64,000 bases of DNA, taken from the NCBI RefSeq assembly GCF_958298935.1, contig NC_084934.1, positions 2,978,501-3,042,500 of the forward strand, given 5' to 3'. The notes beneath the pieces are model-generated. The model was not told the origin of the DNA and ran no database searches. It saw only the letters and a list, made by a program, of their open reading frames with translations. Positions 55,600-64,000 of this stretch are shown here, piece after piece (within the stretch, counting starts at the first letter, position 1; each line of letters begins with the position of its first letter). Origin of the DNA: Phragmites australis (taxonomy: Eukaryota > Streptophyta > Magnoliopsida > Poales > Poaceae). The position numbers and the translations under genes were made by a program.

Positions 55600-57960
55600 C
55601 AAATCAACACTAGCACGCTGGGGACGAGAACCACGAAGAGGAGAACATGTTCTGCCAAAGCGCTACAACTCAAGGCCTCCTACACGTGAACAAAAACCAT
55701 ATGAATCATGGTAAAATCCAAGCCGTGCACCACCTCTAGGAGAAAGCTGAGGAGTGCCTGAGACTCATGAGTAAGAACGAGGAAAAGGCTCATGTACACC
55801 AAAAAAAAGGTGATACATGTCCCAAGTACTCCACTTCCACTCACGCCGCTCATCCCTCCTACGGCGGAACAAAAGCAAAACCAAGTGACCCTCTCTTTGA
55901 TAGTAGGTGCAGTAGTAGCATCTCTCAGAAACTAAATTACTGGACACTCTGGGCTCTCTCACAGTAACTCTCTCACCTTAGGTTGTGGAGCTTTCTTGGA
56001 TTGTGGTGTGGGTTTCTTCTTGATGGGTTGTGGTGTGGGATTCTTCTTGATGGCTGGTGATATGACATTAATCTTGGATTTTTCAGCTTCTAGCATAGTA
56101 AGTGTGGTGAACACAGTCTTACTCTCCCCATTGTAAGCTATCCTCTCAAACCCCAAACCAAGAGCCAAATCAGCCTTACCAGCACACATCTTGGTCTTGG
56201 CCAAGATCAAATTCATTTTTCCCTTTCCCTCCGAGCACTTCTCCACTACAGAAAGGACATACTCATTCTTAGTCAAGAGCTTCTGAACTTTCCCTCTAAC
56301 CCAGCTGAGCTTGTCCTACAAGACAGTGCAGGTAGAACAGTTTGGTTGCACGTTCTTCGAACACCCAACACTCTCAAATCTAGATTCTAGTTCCTTAAGG
56401 TGCTTATTTTTCTATTTGACTTCCTTTGCAAGCAAAGGGGATGATTCTTGCAAGCACCTAATAGGGTAGAGCTAGACTACTCCTCAAGGAGCTTTTTCTC
56501 GACACTCTCAAGCCTACTAAGGACTTGAGCATGCACATTCTAAAGCTCGGCAAGTTCAGCCATGATAATCACACAACTCTCACATTCCTCAACACCAGGA
56601 TTAGACCTAAGCAATGCAAGTTCACCATACTTAGGCCTAAGTTCCTTCAACTCACACACAGCTTTCTTAAGTAACTTATCCTGGTTAATGAGAGCATTAT
56701 TCAAGGTGTCAACTTGGATGAAAAACTGATCATAGGAAGGTGATACCTTGGAGAAATTGAGTTTGGGGTCGCTATCATTGCCGTTGTTGTCTTCCATGAA
56801 GCAGAGGCCGGTAAAGTCCTTGTTCTTCTTCTTCTTGTCCTTCACCAGCATCTCCTCCTCCTCTGATATCTCCTCCTTTGTTGAAGAGGCATCAATGTCA
56901 CTGAGAGCTACTACGAATGCCCTCGAAGCCACCTTGGCTGCCTTCTTGGGCATCTTGTCGCGGTTCTTCTTGAAGAAGGGTTTCTTGTTCTTCTTCTCAT
57001 GCTTGTCATAGTCGTGGTCATTGTCTTCTCTCTTCTTGAGCTTGGGGGAATCTGCTTTGAAGTGAGTAGTATCACCACACTCAAAACAAGCATGAGAGCT
57101 CCCCCTGGTCTCTTCTGTTGTTGTAGAAGAGAGTGAACTTCTTCACAATGAGTGTAAGGTCCTCATCATCTGGTATGTCCACCTGCTCCTCTATGGTAGA
57201 AACTAAGGAAGATAAAGTAAATCCACTCGGTGAAATGTTAGCACAAGAGAAGCTAGCTCCAGTCTAATTGCCACCATTAGATCTAGAAACCAATGCCATG
57301 TTCGAAGACAGAGGGTTTTTGAGACCTATCCGAGCCGTCTTAGCTATCTCGATGGACTTGAGGTTACTCAAGAGTTCATCGTAAGTCAATGTGTCATAAC
57401 TTGTTGACTCTTCAATGCTCGAGATCTTCACTTCCCATATGCTTCGATTAAGAGTATAGAGAAGCTTGATCGCCCTCTCATAATCAGATTAGGGAAAAAC
57501 AACTGTGGACCTATGGTTGCTAATAATTCCATCAAATCTAGAAAACATAGCATCCAAAGATTCACCGAGTCCTTACACAAACATTTGATATTCTTGGTTG
57601 TATGTGCCTTGGCTTCTAGCCTTAATCTGATTAGTGCCTTCATTAAAGACACTTAGAGTAGACTATATCTCTCGGGTAGTACAGAGCTGCTGAACCCTGT
57701 CAAACTCAATCTGGCTCAGGCTTGTGAAAAATATTTATAGCCTTGTTGTTGGCCTCATACTATTCAATTTGAACCTGAGTCGTCCAAGTAGCAGGGATAT
57801 CATAATTGGAATCAACTATGTCCTAAATTGCACTTTCTTGGCTTAGATGATGAGCCTCCATGTGCACCTTAAAGTACAAAAAGTCTCAACCATCAAATAA
57901 CGGAATATTTCTACTTCTCTCTATTATTGCCTATGGATCACACAGCCAGTTAAGGTCAAC
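55600..57960 (-). pseudogene. Copia gag of the second SIRE-like element
   Basis: On the minus strand: a gag core with L-L-Y-T-L-N-R-S-I-W-E-V-K near 57,450 and Y-D-T-L-T-Y-D-E-L-L-S-N-L-K-S near 57,390; a CCHC knuckle region C-F-E-C-G-D-T-T-H-F near 57,080; the segment M-P-K-K-A-A-K-V-A-S-R-A-F-V (56,953 on), a charged coiled-coil-like C-terminal part; and K-T-V-F-T-T-L-T with proline repeats near 56,050. Long C-terminal coiled-coil extension is typical of SIRE-type gag. Several stops (for example near 57,570) break it. Confidence 0.8.
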
Positions 57961-57972
57961 AAGTGATCAAAC

Positions 57973-57988
57973 CGACTCTGATACCAAT
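57973..57988 (-). promoter_or_regulatory. Copia primer-binding site
   Basis: Directly after the LTR end CTCAGTCCTACA the minus strand reads ATTGGTATCAGAGTCGG. TGGTATCAGAG is the standard copia primer site, complementary to the 3' end of initiator methionine tRNA. This fixes the LTR boundary at 57,989. Confidence 0.92.
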
Positions 57989-58466
57989 TGTAGGACTGAG
58001 ATTTAGCGACTAGAAGGAGGTGAATAGGTGTCTCAACAAATTTGTTTTGAAACTGATGGTCTTCTCCTATTTGATTACACAACACACCTCAAAACCTCAG
58101 CGAAAGCAAAAACTCTAGAGGGACTATATAAGAAGGAAAGTTCTGAGGCAACATAACTCTCACAGATGGTATATAACCCATGTGTTCCATTAAAGACTAT
58201 TCCATGTGTCTTTGTGCACAAAAGTTTACAACTTTTAATCAACACGAGCCACATAGAGAAAAACCCCCAAGTTGGTGGAATAGAGGCAAGAAAATTCAAT
58301 ACCAACTTGTACACATATGTGTGCGAATTTAATACCTCTAACAACAAGGAGAATAGCCTTAACAAGGTGAAAACATTTAACTCAAACAGAAAAACGAAAA
58401 TGAACTCAAAAACCGGAAAGACTTGCACCTGAGGCAAGAGAACCAAAAGGAGACTAGAAGGAGATG
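57989..58466 (-). repeat. 5' LTR of the second SIRE-like element, truncated
   Basis: Begins TGTAGGACTGAGATTTAGCG and matches 15,229-15,715 (first SIRE-like element) and 50,413-50,626. It stops within GAAGGAGATGAA at about 58,466, where CACTA terminal repeats begin. Only about a quarter of the expected 1.8 kb LTR is left. Confidence 0.85.
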
Positions 58467-58647
58467 AAGCATCACTACCGGCTCAAGCCTTCAACCGGCA
58501 ATAATGCCCTTCATCACTACCAGTTCATAACCACATTGGCTAATTATTCTCGCGTGACTTTTGAACCGGTAGTGATGCTTCGTCACTACCAGCCCATTTG
58601 GTATCAACAGTGATGAGCTAGTACATTGGGACAGATCTGTAGTAGTG
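58467..58647. mobile_element. CACTA right-end fragment, GCCGGC family
   Basis: Units CATCACTACCGGCTC, CAACCGGCAATAATG, GAACCGGTAGTGATG and a terminal AGATCTGTAGTAGTG at 58,633-58,647. It is the same repeat type as the elements at 3606, 26,669 and 63,147. Only one end exists; it is joined directly to the truncated copia LTR. Confidence 0.75.
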
Positions 58648-58866
58648 CTCTAGAATTCAAGGACTACGCAATCGCCTCTATATTAAGATGTCATATAGGG
58701 ATATATGTAAAAAGAGAAGACTTGTAAATTCACAAGGATGAATAAAAAATACAAGTTTCCTAGTTCGTTTGTGTTTCTGTGTGCTTCATTTATTTATTCA
58801 TATAAAATTGTATACTGGTGGGAAATAGCTGCATCATAATGTTTCTATTTATTTATCTAAGAATTA
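58648..58866. other. AT-rich flank
   Basis: No gene or repeat recognised between the CACTA end and the Stowaway MITE. Confidence 0.4.
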
Positions 58867-59117
58867 CTTCATCCATCTCAAAATAGATAATATTTTAGTC
58901 TTTTCTATAATATTCAAAATAGATGACGTTTTAGGACTGTGAGATAATTTTAGTCTAAGTTTTTCAATCTTATCCCTCTATTAAATAACTTTCTTTCTAA
59001 TACAAATCTTATTTCTCATACAATAAATAATATTAATAATGGTTAAGATAGTTATTTTATAATTCAACTTAACAATTATCCATAACACTTAAAGGTCATC
59101 TATTTTGAGAAGGAGAG
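58867..59117. mobile_element. Stowaway MITE (Tc1/mariner type), 251 bp
   Basis: The left end is CTTCATCCATCTCAAAATAG and the complement of the right end is CTCTCCTTCTCAAAATAGATG, with TA dinucleotides on both sides (58,865-58,866 and 59,118-59,119). A third copy of the CAAAATAGATGA block lies internally near 58,917. Size, TA target and terminal CTCCNTC(C/T)-like sequence fit Stowaway. Confidence 0.8.
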
Positions 59118-60278
59118 TAAATAATATCTAATGTGCCCTTTTTTCTAACAGTGAGGACGGCCGGACCAGCTAGTGCATGTTGAAAGGGTGCGTAGGTAAC
59201 CTATTTTTCTTGTCGTATTCAACCGTACGGAATGCCTGCTCTCCTAGCAGTCACATGTGGGCCACTGATCACTGTTGAATAATTTAACCCTTGTGTTGTG
59301 TGCGTATAAGCATGCCAGCCTCGTACAGTACGATGTTCTTCATCTGTCGCTTTCTTACTTTTTGCGCTGAGGGCTTCTCAGGTATTTAGTCTACCGCAGA
59401 ATTAAACTACTATTCTTATTGTAATACTTTTACCCTATGTCTATTACTTGGTAGACAGGAATATTTATATATGCGTGGTCCAATATTACTATTTTCTTTA
59501 ATTTGTTAAATATTGCCTTTCCTATACTTTTGCACTAGGTTAGTCTTATATATATAAATATATATTCACAACAAAAAATTTGACCTCAATTTAGTCTTAT
59601 AAACCGTTCAATTTTGATGAAAAAATAGCGTTCTTTTATGACTGGAAGCATGCCGCAGATGGATACGTGTTGGGGAAAAATGCTTTATATACGCGCCTAC
59701 TGCAAAAATATTCCTTTCTCGGGAACAGGAAATATAAGCAATATAATGCATAAAATATGACCTCCACTGAACAAGGAACAACTGACAGCGCTTAAACTAA
59801 TGCAAAACCAGACATTCATTCATTTATATATACAAAATTTGGAACCAAGTTGGATTCATTCATATGAACATTACAACATATATATATACTCACGTTGACC
59901 AGTTGAGACATAGGCAGGGGCTGATCTTGAGGAGGGCTCAAACCCCTCTACCCTATGATGCTCCATGGAGAGGAATAAGAGATATGAGCAAGAAGAATAG
60001 GGAGAGCAAGAAGAAGAGGAGGCGCTGAGGAGGAAGAAGGTGGTGAATACCAGGAGTCCATCCTGCGTCCGTCATCGGACACAGAAATGCATTCAGAAGC
60101 AAATTATCTCCTAATAAGCAAATAAGAATGATACATATCAAGCTTAATTGGGGCTAGAACGGAGAGATAATGGGGGCACGATATAGAGATAGATATATGT
60201 ATCAAGAAGAGTGATTAACTGATGACAACCCTGCAAGATGGATGTCGAGCTATTGCCCCAAGGAAGGACGTCGTTGAT
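59118..60278. other. 3' flank of the C2H2 gene
   Basis: No gene. AT-rich intergenic sequence with short TATATA runs near 59,560 and 59,880. The 3' untranslated region of the minus-strand C2H2 gene should lie in its right end (about 60,000-60,278). No clear AATAAA signal was identified. Confidence 0.4.
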
Positions 60279-60815
60279 CTAGAGTCGCAGCTCGAGGTCC
60301 AGCTCCTCGCCGGCGCCGGAGGCCGCAGTGGTGTTGGCGTTGGCGCTCTGCGGCGGAACAGAGGCGAAGGAGATCCATCTCCTGTTGAGCTTGAGCATGC
60401 CCACAGTGTCGTTTCGCCCGGCGGATGGGTCGGCCGCCCCCGGGAGCAGCACGTGCTCCGCGAAAAGCGGCTCGCAGCCGTCCGGCTTCTCGATCTTGAC
60501 GTCGGCGGGGGGAAGTGGAACTGGAGCGGCGCAGCAGTGCGAAGCCATCGTGATGGACATATTGGCGGCACTGCTGGCACCATCGCCGGGGGCGTCGTTG
60601 CGGCCGTAGACGTACGGGTTCCAGCCGGCGGCGCGCTCCTTCTTGTGGGCGTTCTGGTGCCCGCCCAGCGCCTGCGACTTGAGGAACATCTTGTTGCAGA
60701 AGAGGCACGGGAACAGGCGCGCCTCCTTGCCGCCGACGCACGCCGTCGGCACAAGGGCCAGCGACAGGTTCATCGCTGCCACTTGCGATGGAGGCGACGA
60801 GGGTTCCTGCTCCAT
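60279..60815 (-). CDS. C2H2 zinc-finger transcription factor with EAR repression motif
   Basis: Intact single-exon gene of 178 residues. The first ATG is at 60,815 (M-E-Q-E-P-S-S-P); the open frame extends eight codons upstream without an ATG. One Cys2-His2 finger (C37, C40, H53, H57) contains S-Q-A-L-G-G-H, the plant-specific QALGGH sequence that contacts DNA. The C-terminus is L-D-L-E-L-R-L, an EAR-type motif that recruits TOPLESS-class corepressors; a second L-x-L-x-L (L17-L21) lies near the N-terminus. So it is expected to be a nuclear repressor of the single-finger SUPERMAN/KNUCKLES/ZFP-like group; the exact orthologue cannot be named. Very GC-rich, as is usual for grass intronless genes, in contrast to its surroundings. 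The finger, its spacing and both termini look complete. Confidence 0.93.
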   Translation of the reverse strand: MEQEPSSPPSQVAAMNLSLALVPTACVGGKEARLFPCLFCNKMFLKSQALGGHQNAHKKERAAGWNPYVYGRNDAPGDGASSAANMSITMASHCCAAPVPLPPADVKIEKPDGCEPLFAEHVLLPGAADPSAGRNDTVGMLKLNRRWISFASVPPQSANANTTAASGAGEELDLELRL

Positions 60816-60959
60816 GCTAGCTGTTCCAAGAAGTACCACTGCCCAGCCCAGCCTATCTAGGTAGCTGCGTATAGTATCAGTAGTACTGGAAACTAATCTC
60901 TCAGTCAGCTAGATCGATCATTTGTTAGTCCCCGTCCAATCGTGCAAGGCGCCTTTGCT

Positions 60960-60992
60960 AAAATTGGTGGTGGCAGCGGCGGCGGCGGCGAT
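60960..60992. repeat. GGC microsatellite in the 5' leader
   Basis: GGTGGTGGCAGCGGCGGCGGC and neighbouring triplets, about 150-180 bases upstream of the C2H2 start codon and probably within its 5' untranslated region. Possibly length-polymorphic. Any effect on expression is speculation. Confidence 0.8.
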
Positions 60993-61128
60993 ATATTCTG
61001 TCCAGAAATGGGAGGAGCTAGGACGAATGGGAGAGAAGCATCGCTGAGGTGAGTGATGAGCATGGATGCAGTCCCTTTGGTACTAGGAATAGCAAGGAGC
61101 CGCCTAAGGCACTAGAGGGAGCAAGTAC

Positions 61129-61136
61129 ATATATAG
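61129..61136 (-). promoter_or_regulatory. TATA box of the C2H2 gene
   Basis: The minus strand reads GCTCTATATATGTACTTGC. A transcription start about 30 bases downstream (near 61,100) would give a leader of about 285 bases to the ATG at 60,815. Position and sequence are the only evidence. Confidence 0.6.
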
Positions 61137-61304
61137 AGCGAGCAAAGAAAAAGCACTGTTATTATCCTCTATATATAATTGTTTGTCGTTTGAGAATGTA
61201 GCTACACCCATATGAATACGTACTTCATTTTAGTAATAAAATTAAAATATTTTGTGCTACCTTAGCAGTTAGCACCCATATGAGATGCCAACAGATAGAG
61301 TATA

Positions 61305-61543
61305 AGGGCCCGTTTGGAGTAGAGAAATGTTTTGGATTCTAGTCAAAATTAATGAAATCTTTTCCAAACGATATTTTTGGCAAGTGATTCAAATACGAAA
61401 CAAGAATCCTTTTTCTCCGGAATCATAATTCATGCAACTAGCTAATATAAACGATTGTACAAGATGATTCTAATTCATCGAAGGAACATTTTTAGAGAAA
61501 TATTAGAACTAAAATATTTTTGGAACCCAACCAAAAGGACCCA
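61305..61543. mobile_element. hAT-type MITE in the distal promoter of the C2H2 gene
   Basis: The left end AGGGCCCGTTTGGAGTAG and the complement of the right end, TGGGTCCTTTTGGTTGGG, form an imperfect inverted pair of the GGGCC(C/T)GTTTGG type common in grass hAT MITEs. About 240 bp. An 8-bp duplication was not found. It begins about 170 bases upstream of the TATA box. Confidence 0.65.
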
Positions 61544-62261
61544 AAATAGATAAGAATAGTAAGTACTACGAAGGTAGAGTGACCGATGGCCCAGCTTAGC
61601 ATTCCCATTGGGTGCAACGATGTGCATGCTCCTAATGACTGAAATGGAGGCTGTATCTCCTAACTGCCAAAAAAAAAATTACCTAGTGGAATAAATTGTA
61701 AAACAATATCTATAGACAGGTACCAAGAGATCTCCTTTGATCAACCATCATCCTTTTTTCTTTTAAAAAAGAGAGATTATCTTCCAATTAATTCAAAGTT
61801 AAGAATGGTGGTACCGTAGACTGGTAACAAGAGATTATCTTCCAATACATGAAATTTAATTGCTTATGAGTAAACAAAATCTGAGAATGAACTAAGGGCA
61901 TATTTGTTTGAGTTAAGGCTTTTGCAAAATCTGGTTCTAACTTTGGACTATGGAGAGGCTGCTTTTCCAAAAGTTGCCTCTGTAAAACCTGTGATCGTTT
62001 GGCAATGTCTGTAATACTCTTGGCTATTTGGATTGAATATTTTATTTTCTGTAAATTATTTTAGTGATTGTTGTTAATATTTGGGGAGAAAAACTAATAT
62101 ATAAGGTGTATATACATGTAACTAGTATTATTGGAAATGTAAATAGTTGATCGTCCATATATTGTAATTTTCCAAAATGTGAGTGAGTCCCAAAATATGT
62201 TGTGATCATTCTCTTGATTACCAAAGTATAAAATGATGATAAGGAACATAACATCTAGTCT
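61544..62261. other. Intergenic region with a second MITE fragment
   Basis: GGGCATATTTGTTTGAGTTAAGGC at 61,896-61,919 and the following CAAAATCTGGTTCTAAC block look like one end of another hAT-type MITE; the other end is not clear. The rest is AT-rich with no gene. Confidence 0.4.
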
Positions 62262-62830
62262 ATTCTCTCATGGTCATCAAAACATTAGCAATGCTATCAC
62301 GAAGGACATTCATGTCGTTTTCTTCATGTCTTAGTGTACTTGGTTTAGATGACAAAGCTTAAGCCACATTTCGAATGCAGTCTTCATCTTGATCGCATCA
62401 GGATCATCTCTCAAAACACTATCTCAAATAAAGTTGTGAAGAGCCAATTGAGCCTTCCTTCATTGGTCTCAAAAGTTAAAAATATTACACAATTTTAAGA
62501 TTTCATAAAAAGCTTTGTAGCCATCAAATGCTCATCACTCCCTTCAACATCTCTAGTCCCTTTAGCTAAAGTCATTACTGGCCTAGTGGCCTCAATAGTA
62601 AAGACACCTTGTAATTCCATTAAGTTTATGGAGTTAGAACTGATAATAACATCGTCCATCATTCACGTCATGATCCTAACCATAGGATTCTTCCCTTTCT
62701 TCTTGGGGCTAGAAAATTTTCCCTTCCTCTTCAATCCCTTTCCAGCAGGAACTTTGTTTTTGGTGCCTTCCTCGATGCTTTGTTCATCCTAATCATCCAA
62801 ATTAATGTGGAAGGTCAAACATGATTTATT
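62262..62830 (-). pseudogene. Myb/SANT-type gene remnant (PIF/Harbinger-associated type)
   Basis: On the minus strand a lysine-rich segment (K-G-K-F-S-S-P-K-K-K-G-K near 62,700) is followed by P-V-M-T-L-A-K-G, then E-G-S-D-E-H-L-M-A-T-K-L-F-M-K-S near 62,510, and, after a stop and frame change, I-F-L-T-F-E-T-N-E-G-R-L-N-W-L. This order (basic linker, 'M..L....G.....L...A..LF', then 'R.(M/I)FL......R..WL') is that of the C-terminal part of plant Myb/SANT-like DNA-binding proteins related to the ORF1 of PIF/Harbinger transposons. The N-terminal Myb-like domain is not visible. Degraded; the assignment is tentative. Confidence 0.5.
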
Positions 62831-63146
62831 TTTGTCAAACATTAACTCAAGGTCCTTTAAATTAATTATTAGGTGGACCAAAATGAAGCACCTTCTTCTC
62901 TTTATTTCCATGAGAAACATACGAAAAAAAATAGTGCAAAGTGGTTACTATCACACACCATTGAAGTAGACATACACAATTGAAGTACTTGTGTATTCTC
63001 TTCCCAAAATTGATCGCTTGTCGTTACTGCCTCCAATGTTGCATCTCACCCAAGTCCAGTATTATGAACTAGGGACAACCAAAAGTTGTACAATCCCTTT
63101 AGGTTGTCCCAATGGTATTAAAGTTGCTTTTGTGTGTATGGCCTCC
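62831..63146. other. Unassigned intergenic sequence
   Basis: No gene, repeat array or RNA recognised. This is the left flank of the CACTA element at 63,147. Confidence 0.4.
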
Positions 63147-64000
63147 CACTACTACAAAAAGGGTCATCGATACCCTCATTATCACTATTGAAACTATTAT
63201 AACGGTAGTGATAATTTATCACTGCCGGTTCATAAACTCAAGGGGCACATAAAAAACTGAGCTAGTAAGAACCGATAGAGATAGTGATTATCGCTGCCGG
63301 TACGCAGATGGAACAAGTAGTTTTTAATAAGAACTAGCAATGATACCAGCTCGTAAAAAGATGTGGCTTTGATAATCGGTAGTGATAATGGCTATCAATA
63401 CCGGTTATAATTATGAAATGGTAGTGATAGCCTATAAACCGTATGACTTCCAACCCTCGCCTGCTTGGCTTCACTTAAACACCTTTAAATTTAACTCTGA
63501 CGCCGATCACTCAGCTCACTCTCGCCCTCACATGCGCGCACTCTCTCCCACCCTCTCCCATCCACTGTAGCTACCGCGCGATGGACACTCCACCACCATC
63601 TCCCTCTTCGACCACTCCATCGCCCCCTCTGCCACAACCGTCTCTGGCCACACCACTCACCCTTGTGCCTTCATCCGATGATGAGTCTCCAGCGACGCTA
63701 GAGAGCTCAAACAAGGTGCGGTCCTCAGACTCTAGATTGGTAGGGTCCCCTTCTGAGGACGATGTTTGAGACTACTTCATCAACGAGCCGAAGGCGAAGA
63801 GGCTCTGGAGCAGCTCAGATGAAGAGGACGAGGAGGAGAGGGGGGGGGGGGAGGCCGACGTCGAGGAGGAGGAATCTGAGGACGAGGACGAGAAGGAGGA
63901 AAATGATGATGAGGATGATGACAACGACGACGTCAACTACTTCTTCTTCATTATGGCCGACCCCAAGTGGATGTGGTAGATGCGTACGACAGTTTTAGGG
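63147..64000 (+). mobile_element. CACTA element, left end, running off the window
   Basis: Starts CACTACTACAAAAAGGG. Alternating units TATCACTGCCGGTTC, ACGGTAGTGATAA and AATACCGGTTATAA follow to about 63,430. This is the GCCGG-type terminal array again. A serine/proline-rich then acidic open frame begins at 63,581. The right end lies beyond the window, so size and transposase content are unknown. Confidence 0.85.
63581..63979 (+). pseudogene. Ser/Pro-rich and acidic ORF in the CACTA element
   Basis: ATG at 63,581 (M-D-T-P-P-P-S-P-S-S) opens a frame with a Pro/Ser/Thr-rich first half. A single TGA at 63,767 sits in the context D-D-V-stop-D-Y-F, where a CGA (Arg) codon would fit. The same frame then continues with K-A-K-R-L-W-S-S-S-D-E-E-D and a long run of Asp/Glu to a TAG at 63,977. 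An 11-base G run inside it keeps the frame. 132 codons in all. No domain recognised; the layout suggests a disordered acidic protein or first exon. A different reading is a captured host gene fragment. Confidence 0.5.

Larger units (their letters stand above)
50413..58466 (-). mobile_element. Second SIRE-like copia element, invaded by a gypsy segment
   Basis: The 5' LTR and primer site are on the right (57,973-58,466). Gag, protease and integrase run leftward to 54,426. RT and RNase H are absent: a gypsy segment occupies 50,627-54,425. The outermost ~210 bases of the 3' LTR remain at 50,413-50,626. The LTR edge TGTAGGACTGAG is the same family as the element at 15,229. It is inserted in the gag region of the Tat gypsy. 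Its 5' LTR outer part is replaced by a CACTA end at 58,467. Confidence 0.82.

Noticed and set aside
60215..60754. 179-codon and 163-codon minus-strand ORFs in other frames of the C2H2 gene
   Set aside because: Arg/Ala/Pro-rich frames caused by GC-rich codon composition; neither contains the zinc finger.
60816..60839. Eight-codon N-terminal extension of the C2H2 protein
   Set aside because: The frame is open, but its first codon is GTG and the first ATG is at 60,815, so the shorter protein is preferred.
60222..60860. 212-codon plus-strand ORF over the C2H2 gene
   Set aside because: It is the antisense shadow of a GC-rich gene; it has no domain and the minus strand carries the finger and EAR motifs.
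1..64000. A defence, biosynthetic or other novel gene cluster
   Set aside because: Every multi-gene block resolves to gag/pol or CACTA gene sets; the only intact host gene is the single C2H2 factor.

Overview
This window is plant nuclear DNA from a grass (Poaceae), most likely a panicoid such as the sorghum, sugarcane, maize or millet groups. The species cannot be read from the sequence. The evidence is the mix of repeat families: CACTA (En/Spm-like) transposons with GCCGGC-type and GTGACGGGT-type subterminal repeats, Tat-lineage Ty3/gypsy elements, SIRE-like Ty1/copia elements with long LTRs, Stowaway and hAT-type MITEs, and gypsy-type elements carrying a Transposase_28 (PF04195) gene. A GC-rich, grass-style C2H2 zinc-finger gene fits the same picture. 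There is no prokaryotic, organellar or phage signal, no CRISPR array and no rRNA gene.

Almost everything is nested, decayed mobile DNA. 1-8.2 kb holds a copia reverse transcriptase fragment, an inverted PF04195 element fragment, CACTA debris, an LTR (5.5-7.0 kb) inserted in a gypsy integrase tail, and that gypsy's 3' end. 8.2-10.8 kb is mostly unassigned, with small MITE-like elements. 10.8-13.4 kb is a gypsy LTR split by a 2.1 kb CACTA element with a clear 3-bp target duplication. 13.7-25.5 kb is a second PF04195 element, itself split by a 6.5 kb SIRE-like copia element (15,229-21,762) with a perfect 5-bp target duplication. 26.1-36.9 kb is another copy of the 5.5-7.0 kb LTR, split by a 9.4 kb CACTA element that carries a TNP2-type transposase gene and an En/Spm-Ulp1 type gene, both on the minus strand and both broken. 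36.9-38.7 kb is the 5' end of a gypsy element (LTR, primer site, protease). 40.3-58.6 kb is a four-level nest: an RE-type copia element is cut by a Tat gypsy element, which is cut by a second SIRE-like copia element, which has a gypsy segment inside it.

The only gene that looks intact is a single-exon C2H2 zinc-finger repressor-type transcription factor on the minus strand (60,279-60,815). It has a TATA box near 61.13 kb and is flanked by a Stowaway MITE downstream and a hAT-type MITE in its distal promoter. Beyond it lie a decayed PIF/Harbinger-associated Myb/SANT-type gene remnant and the 5' end of another CACTA element that runs off the window.

I found no convincing undescribed biological system. 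The observations most worth a second look are: the loss of the expected catalytic cysteine in both CACTA Ulp1-like proteins; tRNA-like box A/box B sequences beside CACTA terminal repeat arrays; an extra terminal-type repeat array in the middle of the 9.4 kb CACTA element; and the same imperfect CCGGA-N3-TCCGG palindromes in LTRs of unrelated copia and gypsy elements. The nested insertions also give a readable relative chronology.
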